Below are positions 10,140-20,402 of a stretch of DNA of 64,000 nucleotides, in pieces (within the stretch, counting starts at the first letter, position 1; each line of letters starts with the position of its first letter). Source of the stretch: Nicotiana tabacum (Eukaryota > Streptophyta > Magnoliopsida > Solanales > Solanaceae). The stretch spans positions 95,650,826 to 95,714,825 of the forward strand of contig NC_134093.1 in NCBI RefSeq assembly GCF_000715075.1. The letters are read 5' to 3'. The notes beneath the pieces were generated by a model. It saw only the letters and a list, made by a program, of their open reading frames with translations. It was not told the DNA's origin and did not search any database. Both the position numbers and the translations under genes were made by a program.

Positions 10140-11030
10140 GGTCAGCATAGCAAAGGAAGAAATTGGCCTTATGAAAGGTAGTATTCCACCGGTATTTGTG
10201 GCAAGTTTATGAAAAAGGCAGACCAGCCAATGCAACACCACCTACTTGGGCTCAGTTTTTAGAAATATTTTTTTTAGGGATCTTGTTCCCCAGACCCTCC
10301 TGAGATGCGTGGCGCACAGAGTTTGAATGGTTGCGTCAGGGCACCATGACGGTGTCAGAATATGCTATCAGGTTTAGTGAGTTAGCCCGTCATGCACCTA
10401 TCTTGGTTCCTACAGTTAGAGAGCGAGTCCGTAGATTCATCGAAGGGCTCGATTATGATTTTAAAAATATGTATGGCTCGAGAGTTGCAGACTGACATTC
10501 CATTTCAGCAAGTAGTAGAGATTGCTAGGATGTTAGAACGTGTTCGAAGTGAGGAAAAGGAGTCTAAGGATGCCAAAAGGTCTCGGAACTTTAGAGGATT
10601 TAGTGGATTCTACTCTGCAGCTATGACTCATCATGGTGGAGGCTCGGGCAGTCGGTCAGCCCAGTCCGCAATTCAGAGTACTCGTAGTGATCCAGTTAAT
10701 ACTTTTAGTGCACCACCGATAGGAGATTATTACAGTGGTTATTTCAATTATTCGGCACAGACTCAGTACGAGTATCCGCGACCTCAGAGGGGTTATTATG
10801 AGTATGGTGATACTAGGCACATCATGACAGATTGCCCTAGACTTGGGAGAGATGAATTTTATCAGGACACTCGGGCAACAGGCCCCGTTCTAGTTACTAT
10901 CCCACATACACAGCCAGTTAAGGGTGGAGGACAGAAGGGTAGAGGGCACCCTAGAGGGGAGTCCCGGCCCATTGATAAATTTGCTATGGTATGGCTAAGG
11001 CCGCTACACCAGATGGTTTCATTACTGGTA
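10140..11030 (+). pseudogene. Tekay-type gag, degenerate
   Basis: This is a retrotransposon capsid/nucleocapsid remnant. Recognisable blocks are KGRPANATPPTWAQFLEIFF (about 10216-10275), a frameshifted stretch to about 10480, then MARELQTDIPFQQVVEIARM and ERVRSEEKESKDAKRSRNFR in one frame from about 10470. The nucleocapsid zinc knuckle at about 10790-10850 reads YYEYGDTRHIMTDC: both leading cysteines of the usual C-x2-C-x4-H-x4-C have become tyrosine. Glycine/arginine-rich spacer follows, as in Tekay gag before the protease. Frameshifts and the lost zinc ligands make it inactive. Confidence 0.75.
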
Positions 11031-12181
11031 TGATTTAAATCATAATAGAGGAGCCCTATTCTTATTTTGATTCAATTCTGATTATCGAGGTGAGACCTCC
11101 TATCATGCTCCATATAGGGCGAGTTTGTGATTTGTACACCACTCATGTGTTTATCCCTGTTGGAAGATTTGATGGTGTTAGCCCATGTCTATCATTTTCT
11201 TTTGTACACTATTGGGGGCTATGAGTCCAAAAGTGACTCTCTGTTACTCACTGCAGGGGGTTTTGGTGTAATTTCGGGATAATTGATTTCAATTTTATGA
11301 ATTATATGCCCTACCGGTATGGGGGTTCATTATGTATTGTGAATTTGTTTGACGAAATTTATTAAAAGAAGAAAAAATAATGGAAGGATTTTGATTGGCA
11401 CGATGTGCATATTACTTGTGATTCAAAGCTGAGGATGATATCCTCGCGGTTTAATGTGATTTGATATGTTTAACCCGGGCTACGTGTCGCGGTGGAAGTT
11501 ATATCAGGATGAGATCCTTGTGGTTAAATTCATGTATTTTAAATTCTCCCTTTGTGAAATTAAATTTGCACTATGGTACTAATGGGGAGTCATGCCTGTT
11601 AGGCTTATTTGATAATTCTTGTATATATTTTTCTGTGCATATTTAGCTATATCCGTATTATAATTATTGTGTTTTAGCCTACGAGGTGAGTGCCTATGTG
11701 ACGTTAAATGTGACTCAATGATTCAGGTGATTAATTACGATGTTTTCATGTTCCTCAAATCATTGTCAGTCTCGTGAAGGTTTGAAGCAAGGCTTAAACT
11801 GAGATGAAGTTAATTACCGGTGCTGTAATTGATTATGGGCAACTATTGTGGCTAGAGTTATTATTATGGGCCTATGTATGATGTGTTACGTTATGTGGTT
11901 GTGCCGTGCTAGTGTAGAAACGAGTTGCTATAGTCGGTTGAGACTAATACCGTGTGTTGATATGAAGATCATGCATTTTGAAAATGTTTGGAGTGAAAGA
12001 AATTTGGTTCTAAGGTTTATAAGTGTAGACAGGAGAAATAATCTCAATTGAGATAGTGTTGTCGGACCTATGTGGATTGGGGTGATGTAGAATCACCCGC
12101 GAGCATATGTATGAAGAATACACCCATTAGTTGGATGTCCTCAGAAACGTTTTTGGCACGTTCGAGGACGAACATTTGTTT
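11031..12181 (+). other. Internal 3' region of Tekay-type element, no pol recognised
   Basis: About 1.1 kb between gag and the polypurine tract. I could not find RT, RNase H, integrase or chromodomain motifs in any frame. The last bases (CACGTTCGAGGACGAACATT near 12158) match the sequence that normally follows the chromodomain in Tekay elements; its reverse complement is near 57450-57468. The pol region has therefore probably been deleted or replaced. Confidence 0.6.
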
Positions 12182-12193
12182 AAGAGGGGGAGA
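12182..12193 (+). promoter_or_regulatory. Polypurine tract
   Basis: AAGAGGGGGAGA immediately precedes the 3' LTR, the expected plus-strand priming site. Confidence 0.8.
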
Positions 12194-12659
12194 ATATAAC
12201 GATCTGACTTGTCGTTTTGAGACTTGACATCTCGTTCAACGGCTTAAGGTCCTGAACAGATTCGTATTGTGAATTATAACTTGGGTGTATGGTCGAGTTT
12301 GGTTTTCGGATGATACGGGATTAAATTGAAAGAACAATTCTTATTTTTTGAAACTTAAGTAAAAAGAGTTGACCGGAGTTTGACTTTTGAGTAAACGACT
12401 CCGGAATAGAGTTTTGATGATTTCAATAGCTTCGTATGGTGATTTCGGACTTAAGAGTATGTCCGAATTTGGATTTGAAAGTCCGTAGGATAATTCATCG
12501 CATTTTGGCGAAAATAAGAAAATTGAGTTTTGAAATATATATAAGTTTGACCGAGGGTTGACCTTGTTGATAACGGGTTCAGATTTCGATTTCGAACATT
12601 TGAATAGCTACATTATGATCAAATTACTAAAGTTAGACCACCCAGTAATTTTGGCGGAC

Positions 12660-12746
12660 AGCGAAGCGAAGCTTGCTTCGCTAGACCAGATGCGGATCCT
12701 GTCTTCCCTTGCATGCAGTGGACAGCGAAGAGAGGCACACTTCGCT
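12660..12746. repeat. Two AGCGAAG hairpins in Tekay 3' LTR
   Basis: AGCGAAGC (12660-12667) pairs perfectly with GCTTCGCT (12675-12682). AGCGAAG (12724-12730) pairs with CTTCGCT (12740-12746). The offset from the LTR start is about 465-550. Confidence 0.8.
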
Positions 12747-13598
12747 AGAGTAGGTGCCCCAGGTCCAACTCTTTTTATGCCAATTCGGGGTTCATTTTCC
12801 CATTTCACTTGGACGGATTTTGGAGCTCTTCTCCACTCTCTCAAAACTACCAACTCCCCTCTTATTCAAGGTAAGCAATTTCCATTATCTTGGTGTGAAA
12901 TTCCATCATTTCTATACTAGTATTGATGAAATCTACACATAAAATACTTAAATCTTCAAGAAATTTTTTCAAGAACTCAAAGAGGATTTTGCAAGATTTC
13001 TTTCAAAAAGGTAATCCTACACCCTTAGACTTACATGTACGGATTTATTATGGGAATATGAGTATGAATTAAGTATTGGAACTCATGGTATGGTGATTGG
13101 AAGCCATAAATCCCCAATTTAAATACATAACTATTGTAGAGATTGAAAGGTGATTCATTGATGTAAGTTTTGTTGGTTGGGTGTGGATGAATGGTCGTGT
13201 GATGATTAAAAGTTATAAATTTGTTTAAGAATGATGGTGGGATAAATCATTGGTAAATGGTGGTAGTTGGATGAACTAATTCTATGGTTAAGAGATGTAG
13301 AGATTTATGCATTTTAGTTGTTTGACAAAATGCCTAAATGGCCTAAAAATATGGAAATTTTCACTAATATTGGTCCAATTGAATTATGTTGATATAGTTT
13401 GAAGTTGTAAGAGTAGTTGGAGGTTTTAATATCACTAAAGAGCGGAATCAAGAAAGCTCGGTTTGTGGCGATTTTGCCGAGGGATTTTCAAGGAAATATT
13501 TATCTGGATTAGAGCTATTCGAAGTTGGATAATCGCGGAAAAAGCTTACCAATGGATTAAGTTAACGTATTTTGAGGTAAGTGTCTTGTCTAACTTTG

Positions 13599-13632
13599 TG
13601 GGGGGAGGGGGGGAGGGGGGGAGGGGAGGGGG
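13599..13632 (+). repeat. G-rich tract, candidate G-quadruplex
   Basis: A nearly pure purine run with at least five G-tracts of four to eight guanines separated by single A residues. It meets the usual G-quadruplex pattern on the plus strand. Confidence 0.7.
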
Positions 13633-14100
13633 AAACCATTTGAGATGATTGTGTCATTCGTGTTATGTGAAGGTCGTGTACGCGAGGTGACGAGTGGGTA
13701 CATGACCTATATAGGGTATTTTACCGGTTTGGACTGTTAGGTTCCTTCTATGCAATTGATTATAATTATCGTTTCATGATTGTATCTCTTATTGTTAGAA
13801 TTATTTGTACGTGCTTTACTTAAATTGTTAGCACATGTTCCATCTTTGTTATCAAGATCACCTTGTATGCCAATTGTTGATCGTAACCACTCGTTGAATT
13901 CTTGATTTACCTGCTACATGCCTTAATTGTTAATTGATGCTCATAAATTGTGCCTTGGCTTATGGATTGTCATTTTCTTGTTATTTGATTTCGTAAGCTA
14001 TCGTGTAGCCTTTTTAATTAGTTGTGACTTCTTTGTGTAACCTCGTTATTTCTTTTGATTTTGTGATATACCATAGTTGGTTGTAAATTGGTCGACTAAT

Positions 14101-14275
14101 ATTGTGAGGGATCGGGTTGCACGCCGCAACATATATAATTTATTATTGTGAGGGATCGGGTTGCACGTCGCAATAAATATGATTATTATTGTATGGGATC
14201 GGATTGCACGCCGCAACATGTATGATTTATTATTGCAAGGGATCGAGTTGCATGCCGCAACAAATATACAAATAT
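14101..14275. repeat. Four tandem ~42-bp hairpin units in Tekay 3' LTR
   Basis: Each unit contains a variant of GGGATCGGGTTGCACGCCGC. The core GTTGC-ACGCC-GCAAC is a 5-bp stem with a 5-base loop. Units start near 14101, 14142, 14181 and 14224 and have diverged by point changes. Confidence 0.85.
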
Positions 14276-15793
14276 GAAATTATTGTGATATTAAGGTGAA
14301 TTCCGATTGTGATTTTCACGATGCATTTCATGTTAGGACAGTTACTGTGGTTTCTTAAATCATCTCATTGTATTTTAATTATAATTAATTAACCGTCAAT
14401 ATATTAAAAATAGAATAATATGGACTTCTTGTGTGAGTCATGCATCCCATGTGATATGTTAAGTTGCTGAGAATTTAGCAGAGGTAAATGAAGGAATTTT
14501 CAAGCTGTTCCACTTGTGTGTCTTCCAAAAATAAAACTCATATCTTATTCAGAGATTTACTAAATTAAATGGTGATTATATTTTTACTCTAATTGATATC
14601 TCAATCTTCTCATCATCTTATTGTCATGTAAATTGCATGAAAAAATGTTATTTCGTTTTACTTTAATAAATCCCATATTTATCTCTTAAAAACTTGATTG
14701 AATGTCTTATTTTGTATAAATATAATATTTTATCGGATCTCCTATACTTCTATACTAAATTCAATTAATATTCTATTTGTACAACCTCTCCACTATTTTA
14801 CCTTATCTAAATCCTAAATTAGTTTAATGATTCATTTTATGCTTCACTGTATTAATTTGAAAATTGTATTTAATTATGTTTAAATTATCCATTGGTCATC
14901 TTGGTTGATATTGATACGGAAATTATACACATGGTAGCACAAGAATTTTGGCGTGCAAAAGTGATTCGGAAGATGTGGGTACAAGATGCCACATATGTAA
15001 GATTTAGGAGTTGTGAATCATGAATTGAGATTTCGTGGAGTGATACCTCGGGTAATTTATGTTGAAATACATGCATCATAAATAATTTAATTAATTGATT
15101 TGTCATATGATTCCTTACTTGAACCCATCCATATGTCATTTGTACTCTGACTATATTGTTGCTTAATTACTTGATTGTTTTCTCGTTGCTATCCGTGTTC
15201 TCATAGTTCTCATTGTTGATTTGAATTGAAAATTCTTCTGTTATTGGCCTACATTGATATTCTTTCCTTATTAGCTTTATGTAGTATTTTGTACAGGTTT
15301 ATATGTCCGGTAGGTGTCTTGACTTGGCCTTGTCACTACTCTACCGAGGTTAGGATTGATACTTACTGGGTACCGTTGTGATGTACTCATGCTACTCTTC
15401 TTCATATTTTTGTGCAGATCTAGGTACCTCAGAGTTGTTAATATTCCATTTATCTGATTGTGCATCTCTGCGGAGACTCAAGGTACAGCTGTTGTCGCGT
15501 TCGCAGGCCTCAGAATCACCTTCTAATATTTTCTTTGTGATGTTTGATACTATTCTGGAACAGTTGCACTTAGAGATTTTCTGGTAAACTCTGTAGAGCT
15601 TGTGACTTGTACTACCTGTTTTGGGAATTGTAAAAAAATTTCTATTTCATATTCAATTAAATATTTGGTTGATTTATTATTATTTCAACTAAACTATTAA
15701 AAATGGCTAAAATTATTCTAACGTTGGCTTGCCTAGCAAGTGAAATGTTAGGCGCCATCACGATCCCGAAGGTGGAAATTTTGGGTCGTGACA

Positions 15794-16517
15794 CCTGTAA
15801 AACCAATTTTATGGAATATGGTATTTCAGGCACAAATTAGTCTGGGATTTCCCATATTCGAATGACTGTAACTTTGAAATTCCATTGCATCGAGTTGCTT
15901 GAAATTTGTGTGGCCATATTTATAAAACTGTTGTAGTAATCAGACTAGTATAGTGAGTAGATAAAATCGGAATTTGAAATAATAAAGCTATAAATCAATC
16001 GGTTACAGAAGTGTAGATAAAATAGGATTTTTGGTGGAAGCCCACATTTGGAGCACGATCAGTCGTCGGTTCATCCTCCCACTATTTTTTTTCTTTTTCT
16101 TTATAAAAATAATTTACAAATTAGATTGTGTAGTTGTTTATTAAAAAACTGCCAACCTAAAAAGTGGGAGGATAACTACCAAATTGTGGGAGGGGATATA
16201 CAATTCTTTTGAAATTCGCAGGTTGCAAGTTTATTTCCTTGATTTATATTTTAAATTAATTTTTAACTCCAACTATCTTGGAGATTTATCCTAAAGTTTG
16301 ATATGTGTTGAATCGTAGGTAATCCACTTGGCATCCTCTCATATTTTTGCTTTTGTTATTCTATATAGAAGATAAATTTTTTACCTTTCTTTACATTTTA
16401 AACATATAGCCCGGTGAATTAGTCCAGCAGAACTTAGTTTGGAGGTTTTGTGAATATATATACTGTCAATAACGCTTTCCTTATTCCTATTCTTGATTGA
16501 CGTCAATAAAGCTTTTT
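15794..16517. other. Intergenic with a small inverted repeat
   Basis: No gene is seen. An inverted pair, ATCCTCCCACT (16073-16083) and AGTGGGAGGAT (16163-16173), encloses about 80 AT-rich bases. It could form a hairpin or be a tiny MITE, but I see no target duplication. Confidence 0.5.
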
Positions 16518-17660
16518 GGCAAAATATATTGACAACCCTTTAAAGTTGTCTCAACTTTTCACTTAAACACTTTATCTTAATTATGTTTATTTGAACACTT
16601 TATCCAGGCTTTTACTGTGTCATTTAGACACAAAAAACTGACATGACAAAGTAAGTGTTTCTCACATTTTTTATGCGCGTGAAATGATTCGAAAAATAAA
16701 TTTCCCATACTTCTTGCCGAAAATAAATAACTTTTGACGGAAAAATATTCCTCAACAATTCAAAAGGAGGTCGAGATTAAAAAAAAAGGTGCATTGTCCA
16801 TATCATCTCCTGTTTCAAGGCCATTGAGCTTCATGTCATCAACGATTCAACCTCGGGTTTTAGAGTCAATCCTCCATCAAAATAAAACAATATTCACTTT
16901 GTAAATATTCAAAAAATATAGATCTGAATTGACCCAACTCTTTCGACGGTTAACAATGGTGCGTCAATTCTAACCAGTTTAATATTCAATCAAAACACAC
17001 CAAACTGTACGGGTAAGTTCATATTGATGTTAAGAGCAAACCCCAATATTCATTTAACCAAAACATCAACAAATCAAGGGTTTTAAATTTTGATTCCTAG
17101 TTTCAAGTTCTTCAAATTTTTAATGGTAAATTTTCAGATTGAGTCACGATTTTTCCGTCACTTTTATCGGTGCACTATTATCACTTTCGGTGGAATGATG
17201 GTGGCAGCCACTTTTATCGGGCCAAGCTTCGTCATCACGAGGTGGGGTTCGGAAGGGGCGCGGTTCGCAGAGGTTGCCGATGGAACGACTGCGAAATGTG
17301 CGGCTGTTTGTTGTTGTTGCCCATGTGGGCTCGATGAACCTCCTTGTGCTAACTGGGTATAATTTGCCGGCGGTACTTTGCCGGAAATACCAACGTCGGC
17401 GGGTGTCGTGTGAAGAGCGTAGCTTTCTTGTAATTTTTTTTCTGTTTTTCAGAAGTTTCTGTTTTATTTATTTAAGTTAAATCCACGTGTTCCCGTTTTA
17501 TTCGTCACTCTGGCGTGTGAATTACACGCATATTTTATATTTGGTTGCCTATCAATTTGTGTGTCTAAATAACACAGTAAAAATCTGGATCAAATAGAAC
17601 ATACTTAAGATGATGTGTTTAAGTCAAAAATGAAAACAACTTTAAGTGATCTATTTTGCC
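16518..17660. mobile_element. MULE-like DNA transposon with long inverted repeats
   Basis: The two ends are long inverted repeats: the left starts GGCAAAATATATTGACAACC and the right, reverse-complemented, starts GGCAAAATAGATCACTTAAA. The similarity extends about 150 bases into each side. It includes a matching ACTTAAACAC segment and a CTGTGTxATTTAGACACA segment. Flanking 9-mers AAGCTTTTT (16509-16517) and AAGTTTTTA (17661-17669) differ at two positions, consistent with an aged 9-bp Mutator-type target duplication. The 1,143-bp element lacks a transposase. Its interior (17170-17440) is much richer in G and C than its arms, which suggests captured sequence. Confidence 0.75.
17164..17470 (-). 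pseudogene. Open frame inside MULE-like element, unrecognised, possibly captured gene fragment
   Basis: On the minus strand a frame of about 100 codons stays open from roughly 17470 to a TAA at 17164-17166. It reads HTTPADVGISGKVPPANYTQ, then a glutamine run HGQQQQTAAHF, then PSATSANRAPSEPHLVMTKL. It has no start codon near its beginning. The composition (proline, alanine, serine, glutamine) is protein-like and the GC content exceeds the flanks. I do not recognise the family. A 90-codon plus-strand ATG frame overlaps it (17090-17362), and I cannot exclude that neither is real. If captured, it is a fragment without its own promoter. Confidence 0.35.
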
Positions 17661-17730
17661 AAGTTTTTAGCTGTCTATGTCCCATATATTCTTCATGTGA
17701 TATTGATTTCCTCTCTCTTTTTTTTGGTAG

Positions 17731-17823
17731 GCACCAGACTTAGATTGTGGCACGCCGTCACCAATTGGGCCAAGAAGATCACTAGACGATAGTAACAATG
17801 CAAATCGAGCGAGTGCTAATTAG
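17731..17823 (+). other. Possible orphan terminal exon
   Basis: A strong pyrimidine tract ending GGTAG at 17726-17730 looks like a 3' splice site. It is followed by 30 open codons reading APDLDCGTPSPIGPRRSLDD, SNNANRASAN and a TAG at 17821-17823. The composition is protein-like compared with its AT-rich surroundings. No upstream exon was found; the MULE-like element sits immediately upstream. It may be a relic of a gene or chance. Confidence 0.25.
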
Positions 17824-18935
17824 TAATCATTGTTTACTAACTATTCTTCTTGAACAACTATTAATCTTTGTAATTTTAATACATTTGATGATGTACTTTG
17901 GAGTACTGATATTTTATACGATGAGAAGTGTTATAGAAGTTTGAATGCATAGGATACAATAAATAAGACGTGAATGTGGAACGGTAAAATTGCTAAAATT
18001 AATTATGGCTAGAAAAGATTGCAATTACGCATAAATATCTGCAATTTTGGGTGGTTTATTAAAATCTCCATATTAAACAACTATGTCATATCAAACGGTT
18101 GAAACTGCGGCGGTTTTAAGCAATATATTACAACAACTTAGAAAAAGCGCTTAATTTTATGTTGAGGCGAGTGAGATTATGATATTTTTCTCATTAATTA
18201 ATGCACATCATAACAACAATGTAGTGGACCAAGCACACGCGATTTTGTGTTGACAATGAAACTTTCAATTTTAAAAAGCAAACCTTCAATAAAAGATTAC
18301 ATTAGCTTTCGTTATCCTTGTTCCATCTCATAAATAAGTTTTTAAACCATTACACGTACATACACTTCTAAAACTAGGTTTAAGTTTTATGTAGTGTTGG
18401 AGTAAAAAATATTTACACAATATAGTCACTTATTGAACAAATCACTAATATATGAAATTGTAAAACTAACTCGTTAGCACATGTCATAAATCTTTAGACA
18501 TTTAATATATATTCATAAAATCTTTAGACATCTAATATATGCAACTTAAATCCTTAAAACTAAATGTCATAAATCCAAATATCAACAGTAACAATTGGTT
18601 TGATGAAATAGGGCCCATTGACGAGTAGGTCTTTTGGATCTTAACAGCCAAATGCGGAGACGAATGTTCTTATTTCTTTATATAACTAAAATTTTGAAAA
18701 AAATGAAGCAAAATCTTAACTAATAAAATCTCTAAAGAAAAAGTCCACCATTTGCAATTTATTGCTGATTAATAATTAATCTGTGTAGCACTGACTCTAA
18801 CTCATATATATTCACCAAGCTAGTAAACTACTATTACGGAGCAAGCTAATGATTTCAACTTTAACTAGCTTTCTTAAACCTTTCAGTAACGTTGCAAATA
18901 TTAATAAATTAATTATATGATTGTCCTAACAACAA
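17824..18935. other. AT-rich intergenic, small tandem duplication only
   Basis: No gene is seen. ATAAATCTTTAGACATTTAA at about 18485 recurs slightly changed at about 18516. The last bases before the tRNA (CTAACAACAA) contain the CAA triplets often found upstream of plant tRNA genes. Confidence 0.5.
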
Positions 18936-19007
18936 GTCGTTATAGTATAGTGGTAAGTATTCCCGCCTGTCACGCGGGTGACCCGGGTTCGATCCCCGGC
19001 AACGGCG
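18936..19007 (+). tRNA. tRNA-Asp (anticodon GUC)
   Basis: A 72-base cloverleaf without intron. The anticodon stem is CCCGC/GCGGG (18962-18966, 18974-18978) around the loop CTGTCAC, with anticodon GTC at 18969-18971. The T stem is CCGGG/CCCGG with TTCGATC between. The acceptor strands are GTCGTTA and CAACGGC, followed by discriminator G. Pair 7:66 is A-C, a mismatch where the usual plant tRNA-Asp has G-C; position 2:71 is U-G. Box A (AGTATAGTGGT) and box B (GGTTCGATCCC) are intact, CAA triplets lie upstream, and a TTTT terminator follows, so it is probably transcribed. Confidence 0.93.
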
Positions 19008-19015
19008 ATATATTC

Positions 19016-19019
19016 TTTT
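19016..19019 (+). terminator. RNA polymerase III terminator
   Basis: TTTT, nine bases after the tRNA end. A second, stronger run of seven T follows at about 19038-19044. Confidence 0.6.
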
Positions 19020-20402
19020 GTGAGCCTTTTCCAGCAATTTTTTTGTTTCTACTTTGGCATCTTGTTCACGTACTCTTACCTCAATTGTCATGCTATTTTT
19101 CTCTTGGATATTTCTTTACTTTTGCCAGTGTAACGTATCTTAATTATTGTCGAAATTATTTGCCACTCTAGACTCAAGTGAAAAAAGATTGAAACAATGT
19201 TCTCGTAAATTGGCTAGTACCCAAGTTGGATGGATCTACCTTTTCAACAAGGAGCAATTAGGGATCTATTCGAATTACTTGAAGTGGTTAAACTAAAGAA
19301 CTCTTTAATTTGTGTATTAAAAATACAGAACCAAGGGAAGGCAGCTTAAACAATAAAATTGCAAGGTTCTCGGCAAACTGCTCATGCGCTATTTACCAGT
19401 ATAGTTGCAATAGTTACATGCCATCACCATTAAACAAACAAACAAAACAAAATCATAAAATTACCACAAAAAAGGTATATCATCTTTATGTTTCCCTTTG
19501 CTTTTGTGGATTTTGTTTCTTTGTTGTCACTGTTGAGAAGTATATAGAATTAATGCTTTGGTGCCTGTCACTGCTGTTGAAATTATCACCTTGTTTTTGC
19601 TCTAACGGTTTCAATGAAAATAAATGGGGTATAGATGGGAAATTATCACCTTTTTTTCTCGGTTCTTTGTTTGTGTAAATGTGATGATTGAGATGGGAAA
19701 TTCAAGAATGTTTGTTTTCATCCATTCCAATTCACATAATTTAGGACTTTCTTAATTTATTGGTTAATACATGTATTGGTGTTCAATTCCACTTGTGAGA
19801 ACTTTGTTGTTGTTGACATGCGGGTTTACCCTCCTAACATTGATTTAGAGGGTAATGTCTGCCTCAACATATATACTTAGAGAAGATTGGAAACCTGTCC
19901 TCAACATTAACACACATCGTTTATGGATTATATCATATTTTTACGGTATTTTTGTCTCTCTAAAATCACAAGTTATTGTATATATACACACAATAAACAC
20001 GGTCAATTTCGCTCGGTCAGTTCAACACTTGTGCAGGAGTCAAATCACGGGGATCCTCTTAATCACAATGCTGCTGCAGTGTCGAGAGATAATCCTAATC
20101 CTAAGAAATGAAGGTGATGAATGTCGATAAAAAATACAACATCGAATAGAAACAAATATGAGACTGTGAAAATGGTTGATAAACTGATATCAAAGAGCAA
20201 AGCTGCAGGGCAAAGAGATGAATAATCTAGTCTTTGTAAAGATGAATTATCAGTATTTTCATGACCAATGAGAAGACATGAACTGCTACAAGATGCAAAA
20301 GGGATAAACTTTTCAACAATAGAAAAAACATAATAGCAGTAATGAATTTTGGAGTAAAGCAAGAAAAGATTAAAAGCTTCATGGGACAATATAATGTCCT
20401 CA
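19020..20402. other. Intergenic; 3' flank of the quinone reductase gene
   Basis: No gene is seen. On the minus strand the stretch below 20403 would hold the 3' UTR of the quinone reductase. No perfect AATAAA was noticed in the first 150 bases. A 122-codon frame at 19310-19678 has low-complexity, AT-driven composition and is rejected. Confidence 0.5.

Larger units (their letters stand above)
6402..15793 (+). mobile_element. Old Tekay-type gypsy element, 5'-truncated, split by a solo LTR
   Basis: The parts in order are: the last ~20 bases of a 5' LTR (ending GGGTCGTGACA at 6421), a primer-binding site, a leader, a gag remnant (10140-11030), a polypurine tract (12182-12193) and a long 3' LTR (12195-15793). 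The internal region is interrupted by the solo LTR 6978-9804; removing that rejoins the leader. No reverse transcriptase or integrase is recognisable, so this is a deletion derivative or non-autonomous relative. Both LTR ends share the motif GGGTCGTGACA. Confidence 0.75.
12195..15793 (+). repeat. 3' LTR of Tekay-type element
   Basis: This LTR of about 3.6 kb starts TATAACGATCTGACTTGTCG, where relatives begin TGTAACGACC, so the terminal TG has mutated to TA. It ends TTTGGGTCGTGACA. It contains two AGCGAAG hairpins (12660-12746), a G-rich run (13599-13632) and four ~42-bp hairpin units (14101-14275). Predicted frames inside it are short and unrelated to proteins. It differs strongly from the solo LTR at 6978-9804, so it is a separate subfamily. 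Confidence 0.8.

Noticed and set aside
19310..19678. 122-codon frame next to the tRNA
   Set aside because: Its composition is AT-driven and Cys/Phe/Lys-rich with no family features, no plausible promoter and no splice support.
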